From VRUE01 sp963715455 (GTDB lineage Bacteria > Actinomycetota > Thermoleophilia > Solirubrobacterales > 70-9): 64,000 bases of DNA. How positions within the stretch are numbered: position 1 is the stretch's first letter; every line of letters begins with the position of its first letter. The notes beneath the pieces are model-generated. The model saw only the letters and a program-made list of their open reading frames with translations, did no database searches and had not been told where the DNA came from. A program made the position numbers and the translations under genes. This document shows, one piece after another, positions 33,286 through 43,691 of the stretch. The DNA lies in contig OY970245.1 in the NCBI GenBank assembly GCA_963715455.1, forward strand, positions 1,612,001 to 1,676,000, read 5' to 3'.

Positions 33286-36050
33286 GACGACTCGTCATCG
33301 CGCTCGTCGTTACGCTTGCAGCCGGCGCGTTCGCTGCAGGCGCCCAGGCGGACCCGAGCGAATATGCGATCGAGTCAGCCAGTGCCTCGCTGTCCACGAC
33401 GCAGGCCGGCGCCCACCCGAATCTCACCATCACCTTCCGGCTCGAGAAAGATCCTGAAGGCAAGCTGCCGTCGACCACGAGCGTGGCCTCCTTCAAGCTC
33501 CCGCCCGGCCTCCTCGCCAACTCAAACGCGATCCCCCAGTGCACCACGGGGCAGCTGCTGAGCACCGACCCCGAAGATCCTTCGAATCAAACCGGCTGCC
33601 CACAGGCCTCGCAGGTTGGCGTCACCGAAGTCGAGCTTTTTAACGCCCAAGGCGACCTGCTCACCTTCAAGGAGCCGATCTTCAACATGGAGCCTCACGG
33701 CGAGCCGGCTCGCTTCGGCTTCATTGCAGAGCTAGTGCCGGTTTTGATCAGCGCCGAAGTGCGCCCCGAGGACGAATACGCCGCCGTCGCCAGGGTCGAA
33801 GGCCCCAGTTCGCTGGTGCCCCTGCTCTCTGCCAGCAGCACCCTCTGGGGTGTGCCAGCAGACGAAAGCCACGACACCGATCGAATCACTGTCTATGAGG
33901 CCGCCCACACCGGTGGCGTCCCCGACACGCCGAGCGGCAAACGGCCCGCTGGCCTCGCCCCGGTTCCCTTCACGCTCAACCCGACCCGTTGCGGGCACCC
34001 GCAGGGCATCGACCTCACCGCCATCCCCTACGCCCTGCCCTCGTTGGAAGCCAAAGCCTTCGCACCACTGCCGCCGAACACCGGTTGCGAACTGCTCAGC
34101 TTCGAACCCGCGATGTCGATACGGCCGACGGCCACCCAGGCCGAGAGCGGAACCGGCCTTCAGGTCGAGCTCTCGCTGTCGGTCGAGGGCCTCGAGGATC
34201 CAGACCTCCCCGTTGGCGCCGCCGTGCGGGAAACAAAGGTCACGCTGCCCGAGGGTATGACGGTGAACCCCTCGCAGGCGGCTGGGCTCGGCGTCTGCTC
34301 GTCGGCCGAGTTTGAGCGGGAGACCGCCAGCTCGCTGCCCAACGAGGGCTGCCCGGAGACGTCGAAGATCGGCAGTGCGGTGGGTGAGAGCCCGTTGATC
34401 GACGAGCCGGTCGAGGGCTCCCTCTACGTGGCGAAGCCCTACGAGAACCCCTTCGGCTCATTGCTCGCAGTCTATTTCGTCTTCAAGGTCCCGAGCCGAG
34501 AGGTGATCGTCAAGCTCCCTGCCAAGGTCGAGCTCGACCCGCAGACCGGGCAGCTCGTGACGACGGTGAAAGACATACCGCAGGTGGCCGTAGCGAGCAG
34601 CTTCGAGCTTCGCTTCCGCGAGGGCCCGCGCAGCCCGCTGGTAACGCCGCCTGCCTGTGGGCGCTACGAGTCGACCGTCGAGCTGACCTCGTGGGCGGCG
34701 CCAGGCAAACCGGTGATCCTGCACCCGCCCTTCGAGATCGTCGGCGGGGTGAACGGTGGTCCCTGCCCCGTGGGCGTACAGCCGTTCCGGCCGAGCTTCA
34801 CGGCCGGAACGCTGAACAACAACGCGAGTTCTTTCTCATCCACCTACCTTCGCCTGACTCGTCAGGACGGCGACCAGGAGCTGACGAGGTTCTCGGCGAC
34901 ACTCCCGCCAGGGCTGACCGCCAAGCTGGCAGGGGTCTCGCGCTGCCCCGATCAGGCGATCGAGGCAGCCAAGGCCAAGACCGGCATGCAGGAGCAGGCG
35001 AGTCCCAGTTGCCCGGCGAGTTCTGAGATAGGCCACGTCCTCGGCGGCGCCGGGGTCGGCTCGGTTCTCACCTACACAGAAGGAAAGCTCTACCTCGCCG
35101 GTCCGCACAACGGCGCCCAGCTCAGCGCCGTGGCGATAGTTCCCGCGGTTGCTGGCCCGTTCGACGTGGGGACCGTCGTCGTGCGCCAGGTGCTTGGCCT
35201 AGATCCCGACACGGGCCGGGGACGCGTCGACGGCTCGCGCTCGGAGCCATTGCCTCGCATCCTCGCTGGGATTCCACTCAGGGTCCGTGACGTGCGTGCC
35301 TTCGTCGATCGGCCGGAATTCACTCTGAACCCGACGAATTGCGATCCGTTCTCATTCAAAGCCCAGCTTTGGGGTGGAGGTCTCGACGTCTTCAGCTCTG
35401 CCGACGACGTGCAAACCTCGCTTGGCTCGCGCTTTCAGGCTGCCAACTGCGCCGTGCTCGGCTTCAAGCCCAAGCTCTCGCTGAAGCTCAAAGGGGGCAC
35501 ACGGCGTGGCGCTCACCCGGCGCTTCGTGCCGTGGTCACGCCGCGTAATGGTGACGCTAACACCGCATCAGCTCAGCTCACGCTGCCCCGCTCGGCTTTT
35601 ATCGAGCAGTCTCACTTCCGCACGATCTGCACCCGGGTGCAGTTCGCCGCCAACCTGTGCCCGCCCGGATCCATCTACGGCCACGTCAGGGCCTTCACGC
35701 CCCTGCTCGACGAGCCGCTTGAAGGCAATGTGTACCTGCGCTCGTCTGTCAATCCGCTCCCCGACGTCGTCTTTGCGCTACGCGGCGTCGTCGATCTGAA
35801 CGTCGTCGGGAAAGTCGATTCGGTCAAAGGTCGGTTGCGCACCACGTTCAACTCAATCCCGGATGCACCGTTGACGAAAGCCGTAGTCACCATGCAGGGA
35901 GGGAAAAAGGGTCTGTTCGTTAATTCGACAAACCTGTGTACGGCTATCAAGCGCGCGAGCGCCGAGTTCGGCGCTCAAAATGGACGGGCGCACGATTTCA
36001 ATCCTGCCGTCGGCAACAGCTGCACACGAGGGAAAGCAAGAAGGCGATGA
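33282..36050 (+). CDS. Large exported protein of unknown function, cassette 2 gene B'
   Basis: 922 residues, full-length homolog of the protein at 25.3 kb. Signal peptide MRRLVIALVVTLAAGAF... with cleavage near AQA before DPSEYAIESASAS. Same repeated beta modules (LPPGLLANSNAIPQC, LPEGMTVNPSQAAGLGVC, LPPGLTAKLAGVSRCPD) and a basic C terminus. Translationally coupled to A' by ATGA. High-GC codon use. No catalytic motif. I infer that A' and B' form a secreted pair. Confidence 0.78.
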   Translation: MRRLVIALVVTLAAGAFAAGAQADPSEYAIESASASLSTTQAGAHPNLTITFRLEKDPEGKLPSTTSVASFKLPPGLLANSNAIPQCTTGQLLSTDPEDPSNQTGCPQASQVGVTEVELFNAQGDLLTFKEPIFNMEPHGEPARFGFIAELVPVLISAEVRPEDEYAAVARVEGPSSLVPLLSASSTLWGVPADESHDTDRITVYEAAHTGGVPDTPSGKRPAGLAPVPFTLNPTRCGHPQGIDLTAIPYALPSLEAKAFAPLPPNTGCELLSFEPAMSIRPTATQAESGTGLQVELSLSVEGLEDPDLPVGAAVRETKVTLPEGMTVNPSQAAGLGVCSSAEFERETASSLPNEGCPETSKIGSAVGESPLIDEPVEGSLYVAKPYENPFGSLLAVYFVFKVPSREVIVKLPAKVELDPQTGQLVTTVKDIPQVAVASSFELRFREGPRSPLVTPPACGRYESTVELTSWAAPGKPVILHPPFEIVGGVNGGPCPVGVQPFRPSFTAGTLNNNASSFSSTYLRLTRQDGDQELTRFSATLPPGLTAKLAGVSRCPDQAIEAAKAKTGMQEQASPSCPASSEIGHVLGGAGVGSVLTYTEGKLYLAGPHNGAQLSAVAIVPAVAGPFDVGTVVVRQVLGLDPDTGRGRVDGSRSEPLPRILAGIPLRVRDVRAFVDRPEFTLNPTNCDPFSFKAQLWGGGLDVFSSADDVQTSLGSRFQAANCAVLGFKPKLSLKLKGGTRRGAHPALRAVVTPRNGDANTASAQLTLPRSAFIEQSHFRTICTRVQFAANLCPPGSIYGHVRAFTPLLDEPLEGNVYLRSSVNPLPDVVFALRGVVDLNVVGKVDSVKGRLRTTFNSIPDAPLTKAVVTMQGGKKGLFVNSTNLCTAIKRASAEFGAQNGRAHDFNPAVGNSCTRGKARRR

Positions 36051-36109
36051 GGAGGGGGGAGCCAGCGGATCGACTACACCACGGCTAGACCATTTTGTAT
36101 CTCGATAAA

Positions 36110-36142
36110 GGCACGCGATGCTCTGGAACAGCACCGCGTGCC
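36110..36142 (+). promoter_or_regulatory. Leader hairpin of collagen-like gene
   Basis: Stem GGCACGCG/CGCGTGCC of 8 bp enclosing a smaller TGCT/AGCA stem, 26 bases before the ATG. It may be a transcript 5' structure or a terminator of the cassette. No T-run follows. Confidence 0.45.
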
Positions 36143-36167
36143 CGTTCATTGACTCAGGGAGAAGAAT

Positions 36168-36947
36168 ATGTTTTCGACGATTCGCGGGCATCTGCGGCTG
36201 AGCCCAGCCGGAGTCATCGCTGTGATTGCCCTGGTATTCGCCATGATCGGTGGCGCCTTCGCGGCGAGCGATGCAGGCGGCCCAGGTTCGGCTGCGGCCC
36301 TCAAGAAGAAAGTCAAGAAGCTGATCGGCCCGGCTGGACCTAGGGGGCCCAAAGGGGCCACTGGGCCGGCAGGTTCGGCCGGCGCTCAGGGCCCGGCTGG
36401 AGTGAATGGGGCGAAGGGCGACACTGGTTCCCCTGGCGCTACTGGACCGACCGGGAGCACTGGTCCAACTGGACCAACTGGACCGAAAGGTCCGACTGGT
36501 CCAACTGGACCAACTGGCCCTACGGGCACTTTTGGCTCCCTTCCGCTGCCGAAAGGAGAGACGCTTGCTGGTGTATGGAGTGCATCGGGACCACAAGGCA
36601 CCACCATACTTGCCAGTATTTCATTGCCGATTCGAGTAACGCCAGCGCCCATCGCTGTAGTTCAGTTTGAACCAGCAGCCGAAGCTGGACTTACACTTGA
36701 AAAAGGCAAAATAAGCTTCGACCTGGAATTCGAAGTTCATTGTCCTGGAACTGTTGCAAATCCACAGGCGGCAGAAGGGTATCTCTGCATTTACAAGAGT
36801 GAACAAACAGGAAGCTCAGGCTCACCGTTTGAAGACTCAAGTTATGAAGCTCCACGAGAGGTTGGCGTCACATTCCCACTTGCCCTGGTTGGCGCCCCCG
36901 GGTCATCACAATACGTTCGCGGGACATGGGCCGTGAAAGCGAAATAA
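36168..36947 (+). CDS. Exported collagen-like protein with G-X-Y repeats
   Basis: 259 residues. N-terminal hydrophobic segment (residues ~13-32, SPAGVIAVIALVFAMIGGAF), then a Lys-rich linker. Residues ~53-120 contain an almost uninterrupted Gly-X-Y run dominated by GPT, GPA and GPK triplets. The C-terminal 135 residues form a beta-rich globular domain with two cysteines (VHCPGT, YLCIY) that could act as trimerisation or binding head. Bacterial collagen-like proteins form triple helices at the cell surface. Downstream is a strong hairpin, so it is probably a single-gene unit. The GPT DNA repeats are prone to length change. Confidence 0.85.
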   Translation: MFSTIRGHLRLSPAGVIAVIALVFAMIGGAFAASDAGGPGSAAALKKKVKKLIGPAGPRGPKGATGPAGSAGAQGPAGVNGAKGDTGSPGATGPTGSTGPTGPTGPKGPTGPTGPTGPTGTFGSLPLPKGETLAGVWSASGPQGTTILASISLPIRVTPAPIAVVQFEPAAEAGLTLEKGKISFDLEFEVHCPGTVANPQAAEGYLCIYKSEQTGSSGSPFEDSSYEAPREVGVTFPLALVGAPGSSQYVRGTWAVKAK

Positions 36948-36990
36948 CGTCGATACAGCGGGCGTCTGGCACCCGCTAGCTGAATTGTCT

Positions 36991-37029
36991 GTGAGCCCCA
37001 AGAGGCAAAGTTTGCCTTTTGGGGCTCAC
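36991..37029 (+). terminator. Strong hairpin between collagen-like gene and polA
   Basis: Arms GTGAGCCCCAA...TTGGGGCTCAC with inner AGGCAAA/TTTGCCT. It lies between convergent genes and could serve both strands. Confidence 0.7.
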
Positions 37030-37055
37030 GGTCCGTCTGGACCAAACGACGACTA

Positions 37056-39716
37056 CTACTTGGCGTTGAGCCAGTCTGTGCCGACGCCGACGTCGACCTC
37101 GAGGGCCGGGTCGAGCAGGTAGGCAGCGCACATCTCGCCCCTTACCAGCTCGACCGCGGCGTCCATCTCCTCCGGTGGCCCCTCGAAGAGCAGCTCGTCG
37201 TGGATCTGTAGGACGAGGCGGGTCTGCGTACCGGCCTTGTGCAGGGCTCGCTGGCAGCGCACCATCGCCACCTTGATGATGTCGGCGGCGGTGCCCTGGA
37301 TGACCGTGTTGACCGCGAGGCGCTCGCCGAGGCGACGCGTATTGGGGTTGCCGGAGCGCAGCTCGGGGATCGCTCGGCGGCGGCCCATGAGGGTCGTCAC
37401 GAAACCCTCCTCCTGGGCACGCTCCACCACCTGTTCGCGGAAGGCGCGCACAGCCGGGAAGCGCTCCAGGTAACGCGAGACGAATTCCTCACCCTCTTTG
37501 CGGGGGATGTTGAGCCGGTCAGCGAGGCCGAACCCGGTGAGCCCGTAGACGATGCCGAAGTTGACCATCTTCGCCTTCGAGCGCTGGCCGACGTCGACGT
37601 CCTCGCGGGAGATATCGAAGACCTCAGCAGCGGTCGCTGCGTGCACGTCTTCACCGGCCTTGAAGATCTCCTTGAGCACGCTCTCGTCGGCGACGTGCGC
37701 CAAGACGCGCAACTCGACCTGGCTGTAGTCGGCGGAGAGCAGTCGGGCGCCCAGCTCAGCGACGAAGCAGGCGCGCACCGGCCGGCCGATCTCGGTGCGA
37801 ATCGGGATGTTTTGCAGATTGGGATTCGTGCTCGAGAGACGGCCGGTGGTGGTCGCTGCCTGGTTGAAGGTGGTGTGGACGCGGCCCGTCTTGGCATCGA
37901 TCAAGTCGGGCAGTGAGTCGAGATAGGTGTTCTTCAACTTGGTCAGCTCGCGCCAGCTCTCGATCTTCTCCACGATCGGGTGCTCGTCGCGGATCTGGGC
38001 GAGGACGCGGGCGTCGGTCGAGTAACCGGTCTTGCCGCGGCGCTTGCGGGTCAGGCCGAGCTTCTCGAAGAGCACGCGGCCCACCTGTTGCGGCGAGCCG
38101 ATCGTGAACTCCTCCTCGGCCAGCTCGTAGATCTCCTTTTCCAGGGTGTCGATGCGCTCCCCGAAGCCGGCGCCCACCTCGGCGAGGCGCTCGGCGTCGA
38201 GCTTCAGTCCCTCGCGTTCCATCGCAGCGAGGACATGAACCAGGGGCAGCTCGACCTCGCGCAGCAGTTGCCCCAGGCCAAGCTCCTCTATGCGCGGGCG
38301 CTGGACGTTGGCAAGGGCGTCGACGAGGCGTGCCTCTTCGGCTGGGTCGAGGCCGGCCTCACCAGCCTCGGCGTCCTCGAGCGAGAGCTGTCCGTCGTCG
38401 GCTTCCGCTCCGCCGTCTTCGGTGACCGTGGCGGCTATACCGATGCCCGCGTCGGCAGCGAGCTCCACCAGGTCGTAGGTGCGGCGCTGGGGCTCGAGCA
38501 GGTAGGCGGCGAGCATCGTGTCGTGATCGAGCTGTAGGTCAACGCCCTCGCGCACTGCGGCAGCCAGGAGGCCGTGTCGGCCGCCACCGAGCGACTTGGC
38601 ATCGTGGGCGACGAGCAGGCGCTTGCCAATTCCGACAACCAGCTCGTCGGGTGTCGCAGCGCCGACCAGCAGCCGCTCGCCGTCGGCGGCGGCCCAGCGC
38701 TCGGCGTCGATCGCCAGGGCGACCGGGGACTTGCCCTTGCCCAGCTCCGCTGGCGTCCCCTCCTGCGCCTCGACCGCCAACTCGGTCTCGACACTGCGGC
38801 CCGGCACCGCCTCACCCTCGGGCAGCGCTTCTTCGAGGCGCTCCAGGACGGCGCGCAGCTCGAACTCCCGCATGAAGTCGCGCAGCGCCCCGCGATCGGG
38901 CTGCGAGGACATCGCCGCGTCGAGGTCGACGCCGGTCTCGAGGTCGTACTGCAACGTCGCCAGCTGCTTCGACATGCGGGCGTCCTCGGCGTGCTCGAGC
39001 AGGTTCTGCTTGCGCTTGGCGCCGGAGATCTCCTCGACGCTGCTCAGCACCTTCTCCAGAGAGCCGAACTGCTGCAATAGCTGGGTCGCCGTCTTCTCAC
39101 CGATGCCGGGGACACCGGGAATGTTGTCTGAGGTGTCGCCGCGCAGGCCCATCATGTCGGTGATCAGCTCGGGCGACACGCCGTAGCGCTCGAGCACCGC
39201 ATCGCTGTCGTAGATCTTCGTCTCGGTGATCCCCCGCGAGGTGCTCATCACTCGCACGCCCTCGCCGACCAGCTGGTAGGCGTCGCGGTCGCCGGTGACG
39301 ACCATCACCTCGATCCCCTGCTCGCGCGCCTGGCGGGTGAGCGAGGCGATCACGTCGTCGGCCTCGTAGCCCTCGACCTTGACGTTGGTGTAGCCGAAGG
39401 CCTCGACCAGGGGCATCAGGTGGGGCCACTGCTCGCGCAGCAGGTCTGGTCGCGGTTTGCGCTGGGCCTTGTAGAGGTCGTAGGTGACCTCGCGCCCGGA
39501 CATGCCCGCGTCCCAGGCGACGACCACCCCGGCGGGCGCATGCTCGTCGATGATCTTGACCAGCATCGAGGCCAGCCCGTAGATCGCGTTGGTCGGCCGC
39601 CCGTCGCTGGTGCCGATCGACTCGGGCAGCGCGAAGAAAGCCCGATAGGCCAGCGAGTTGCCGTCGATCAGGAAGAGCTCAGCCTTTGGTCGCCCCGGCG
39701 CTGGATCGTCGGCCAT
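37056..39716 (-). CDS. polA: DNA polymerase I
   Basis: Repair and Okazaki-fragment polymerase, 886 residues. The N-terminal 5'-3' exonuclease starts at LFLIDGNSLAYRAFF with acidic sites in EADDVIASL and VTGDRDAYQL and the H3TH loop GVPGIGEKTA. The middle 3'-5' exonuclease-like domain is short and its acidic motifs are poorly conserved, so proofreading is doubtful. The polymerase domain has motif A DYSQVELRVLAH, motif B RSKAKMVNFGIVYG and motif C QIHDELLFEG. Single gene, divergent from the small operon at 39.8 kb. Confidence 0.96.
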   Translation of the reverse strand: MADDPAPGRPKAELFLIDGNSLAYRAFFALPESIGTSDGRPTNAIYGLASMLVKIIDEHAPAGVVVAWDAGMSGREVTYDLYKAQRKPRPDLLREQWPHLMPLVEAFGYTNVKVEGYEADDVIASLTRQAREQGIEVMVVTGDRDAYQLVGEGVRVMSTSRGITETKIYDSDAVLERYGVSPELITDMMGLRGDTSDNIPGVPGIGEKTATQLLQQFGSLEKVLSSVEEISGAKRKQNLLEHAEDARMSKQLATLQYDLETGVDLDAAMSSQPDRGALRDFMREFELRAVLERLEEALPEGEAVPGRSVETELAVEAQEGTPAELGKGKSPVALAIDAERWAAADGERLLVGAATPDELVVGIGKRLLVAHDAKSLGGGRHGLLAAAVREGVDLQLDHDTMLAAYLLEPQRRTYDLVELAADAGIGIAATVTEDGGAEADDGQLSLEDAEAGEAGLDPAEEARLVDALANVQRPRIEELGLGQLLREVELPLVHVLAAMEREGLKLDAERLAEVGAGFGERIDTLEKEIYELAEEEFTIGSPQQVGRVLFEKLGLTRKRRGKTGYSTDARVLAQIRDEHPIVEKIESWRELTKLKNTYLDSLPDLIDAKTGRVHTTFNQAATTTGRLSSTNPNLQNIPIRTEIGRPVRACFVAELGARLLSADYSQVELRVLAHVADESVLKEIFKAGEDVHAATAAEVFDISREDVDVGQRSKAKMVNFGIVYGLTGFGLADRLNIPRKEGEEFVSRYLERFPAVRAFREQVVERAQEEGFVTTLMGRRRAIPELRSGNPNTRRLGERLAVNTVIQGTAADIIKVAMVRCQRALHKAGTQTRLVLQIHDELLFEGPPEEMDAAVELVRGEMCAAYLLDPALEVDVGVGTDWLNAK

Positions 39717-39822
39717 GAGGCCCGATCATGCCACGGCAGGGCGCGACAAGACGCTACCCAGACCATCAAGACCGTGTGTGCTGGACTTTTCATGTAGACC
39801 CACCAGTACACTGAAGCGATCT

Positions 39823-40266
39823 GTGGCGAACCTAATCAAAGGTAGGGGCGCGGGTGAGTACGCGGCACCAAAGACTGTCCTGGGGTTCTACGGAGCCGTT
39901 CTGGCAATCGTGGAGGCCGGCGTCATCGGCGCTCTCGCTGTGTTGGCAACCAACGATTCATTGCACTATCTAGTCCCTTGGGTTTTCGGCTTTGCTGCGG
40001 TAGTCCTCATCACGCTCATCGGAGTTGTCGTCACCATGAACATCCGTGACCCAGCCAAGCTCCAGCTAGGGCGCGTGACCGCTCGGGAGTACATCGAGGT
40101 CCAGAGGATGACCCTGGGCGATTCAATCGCCGGGTCATATGTCGAGGAGGTTCCAGCCATCGAGTCAGTAACCGGCGAAACTGCCGACGTGAGACAGGAG
40201 CCTCTTCCCGAATCAGAGGGGGCCGAGACAGAGGACGATGTCGATCGTGGGAGAGACGCCTCGTGA
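39823..40266 (+). CDS. Small two-helix membrane protein with acidic tail
   Basis: 147 residues from the GTG at 39823; the longer frame upstream runs into polA and is rejected. Two hydrophobic helices (GAVLAIVEAGVIGALAVL and VPWVFGFAAVVLITLIGVVV) separated by a very short loop. About 80 cytosolic residues follow, the last 30 very acidic. Not recognised. Its stop overlaps the GTG of the next gene, so the two are translated together. Confidence 0.6.
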   Translation: MANLIKGRGAGEYAAPKTVLGFYGAVLAIVEAGVIGALAVLATNDSLHYLVPWVFGFAAVVLITLIGVVVTMNIRDPAKLQLGRVTAREYIEVQRMTLGDSIAGSYVEEVPAIESVTGETADVRQEPLPESEGAETEDDVDRGRDAS

Positions 40267-40544
40267 GCCAGCCGATCTTCGCTATCGCGATCAATCGAGC
40301 CAGCTCACTTCAACGTGAGCAAGTGCAAGACATCGTGGCGAAGCAGGCCGACCTGTGGTGGCATGGCTTCGCTGATCTCTGGTTTGTCGTCGGCAAGTCG
40401 GCGAAAGAGTGGCGCGACCTCGTGGGGCCGATCTTTCTCCGCGATGGAGCCGTGTTGGTATTCAAGGCCTATACCGACCGTAGTTGGGCTTCCCGGGCGA
40501 GCTGGTCAGACAGTCAAAAGGACTGGCTGCACAAGAACCTCTAG
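40263..40544 (+). CDS. Small protein of unknown function, coupled to the membrane protein
   Basis: 93 residues, aromatic-rich (several Trp, for example in LWWHGFADLWFVVG), predicted alpha/beta, without signal peptide. GTGA overlap with the preceding membrane-protein gene suggests a functional pair. No motif recognised. It ends 18 bases before the convergent CotH-like gene. Confidence 0.6.
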   Translation: MSQPIFAIAINRASSLQREQVQDIVAKQADLWWHGFADLWFVVGKSAKEWRDLVGPIFLRDGAVLVFKAYTDRSWASRASWSDSQKDWLHKNL

Positions 40545-40561
40545 CTTGCTGGTCGGGTTGA

Positions 40562-42160
40562 TCAGTGCCGCATACGGGGAGCGAAGACTCGCTGGCTGCG
40601 AAATTCGGAGCCTCCCCCTGGAGGTTCGAAGCCGACCCTGACGTCCAGTTGCAGCCAGCGATTACGCCGTCGCTTCTGCACCGCAGCGGACAGTCGGCAG
40701 CGGAGGTCCACGGTGCCGGCATGCCGCACATCTCTGCGCGTCCGGCACGCGATCAGGGTGCCTTTCGCCGTGTGAACCTTGACCTGCTTCTTGATCTTCC
40801 CCGGCCCCGGCACCGTGAGACGCGTGAAGAGCACGCCTTCGTGAACCAGCACTCGCTCGACGCGCAGCGCGGCCGGGATCACCGCAGGTACCTGCTCCTC
40901 GCCGGGTGTGGTGATCCTGGCGGGATCGGGCTGCGGGTTGGGACCGAGTCCGAGCCACACGGCCAGTTCCGCCTGCCGGCCGGCGATGAACTCAAGAGCC
41001 TCGGCAACCCCATCGGCGGCTTCCTCGGGGCTGTGCTCTCCCCGCGTGCTCTGCTCCTCTTCCAATTCCTGCCAGGGAGCGAGCAGCGCGGCGCTTTCGA
41101 CCGCCAGCTCGTCAAGGCTCATGCCGGGAACCGCGTCGTAGAGCTCTGTCGCTGACTGGCGATAGATGGATTCACAGGCGGCGTCTTTGAGACAAAGGTC
41201 GAACAGCCTGCCGGCCGGGCCGCTGAACGGCAGCCGGTGCGCCAGTTCCCAGGTTTCGTCGTTGCCCCAGGGGAGCATCTTGAAGCGCCCGCTCGCGTCG
41301 CTGTAGAGGTAGTAGTTGTTCGGCGTCCAGGACTCCTCCTGGCCGGAGTAGCCATCCCACTGACCGACGTACTTCTCGGCCGCCCACATCGTCGTCATCT
41401 GCTCGAGGTCGGCAAAGGGCTCGACCTGTTCGGCCCAGGGCTGCGAGCCGCTTGCGTTGGCAACATCGGCAAACTCTTCGAGGTCGCTCAGATCCCCGTC
41501 GTCACCCTCGTCCACCTCGAAGCTCCAGGCGAAATCCGGCCAGACGTCGTCGCCGTCTTCACCCTCGTATAGATGCTGGACGTCCTCGTCGAAGGGGCCG
41601 AAGAGCTTTTCAAGTGCGATCCGGTCCATCGTCTCGATGTTGAGGTGGATGCCGTAGTCGATGCCGTTGACGTAGACGTAGGCGTAACCGGTGCGCGAGG
41701 CGGGCACACCCGCCCCCCGATAGGCCGTGTAGGCCAGCGTCTCGTGGATCATCGAGGCGTCGGAGACCATGTTGTTGAGGGTGAGAACCCGTAGCCCATT
41801 GAAGAGCTGGGCTTTGGGGAACCTGACCTTGAAGGCTGCCTTGCCGCTCAGCGGGCGCCACGAGAAGTTGCCCTTGAGGCGTACCTCTACGTCGACTGGC
41901 GAGGAGGACGCCCCTACCCCCGCCGGAGTGCCGTCGCTGCTCTCGGCGATCGAGAAGGTCCCTGGCTGGTAGGTATTTGAGTCGTTATTGAGGCCTGTGA
42001 TCGACTCCGGTGGCAGGGTGAGGTTGATCACGTACATCTTGCTCGGATCGAAGAGCGCTTCCGCCTGATCTGCGCTGGCCGAGGCGCCGGGCAGCGCCAA
42101 AAAGCCAGCAGCGGTTGCGAGCAGCGCGGCAAGCGCGCGTCGGCATTCCCCTGCACTCAT
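40562..42160 (-). CDS. Exported CotH-like kinase-family protein
   Basis: 532 residues from the ATG at 42160, which leaves a standard signal peptide (RRALAALLATAAGFLALPG, cleavage near SASA). A start at 42196 would reach into the promoter of the divergent malic enzyme gene. CotH features: VRLKGNFSWRPLSGKAAFKVRF, VNGIDYGIHLNIETMD, and the metal-binding NNYYLY plus KMLPWGNDETW stretch. Homologs include spore-coat H protein kinases and secreted proteins of non-sporulating bacteria. The C-terminal ~120 residues form a basic beta domain. Probably acts outside the membrane; substrate unknown. Confidence 0.8.
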   Translation of the reverse strand: MSAGECRRALAALLATAAGFLALPGASASADQAEALFDPSKMYVINLTLPPESITGLNNDSNTYQPGTFSIAESSDGTPAGVGASSSPVDVEVRLKGNFSWRPLSGKAAFKVRFPKAQLFNGLRVLTLNNMVSDASMIHETLAYTAYRGAGVPASRTGYAYVYVNGIDYGIHLNIETMDRIALEKLFGPFDEDVQHLYEGEDGDDVWPDFAWSFEVDEGDDGDLSDLEEFADVANASGSQPWAEQVEPFADLEQMTTMWAAEKYVGQWDGYSGQEESWTPNNYYLYSDASGRFKMLPWGNDETWELAHRLPFSGPAGRLFDLCLKDAACESIYRQSATELYDAVPGMSLDELAVESAALLAPWQELEEEQSTRGEHSPEEAADGVAEALEFIAGRQAELAVWLGLGPNPQPDPARITTPGEEQVPAVIPAALRVERVLVHEGVLFTRLTVPGPGKIKKQVKVHTAKGTLIACRTRRDVRHAGTVDLRCRLSAAVQKRRRNRWLQLDVRVGFEPPGGGSEFRSQRVFAPRMRH

Positions 42161-42231
42161 CCCATAAACGGTAGCGCCCCTTGACCGGGGCACCAACAGG
42201 CTGCGCGCCGGAATCTGATTCGATAGCCGTT

Positions 42232-43689
<1,458 letters not shown>

Positions 43690-43691
43690 CG

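Noticed and set aside
39658..39822. Upstream extension of the small membrane protein gene
   Set aside because: It runs antisense into polA and encodes Arg/Ser/Pro-rich sequence with no hydrophobic signal; GTG 39823 starts cleanly.
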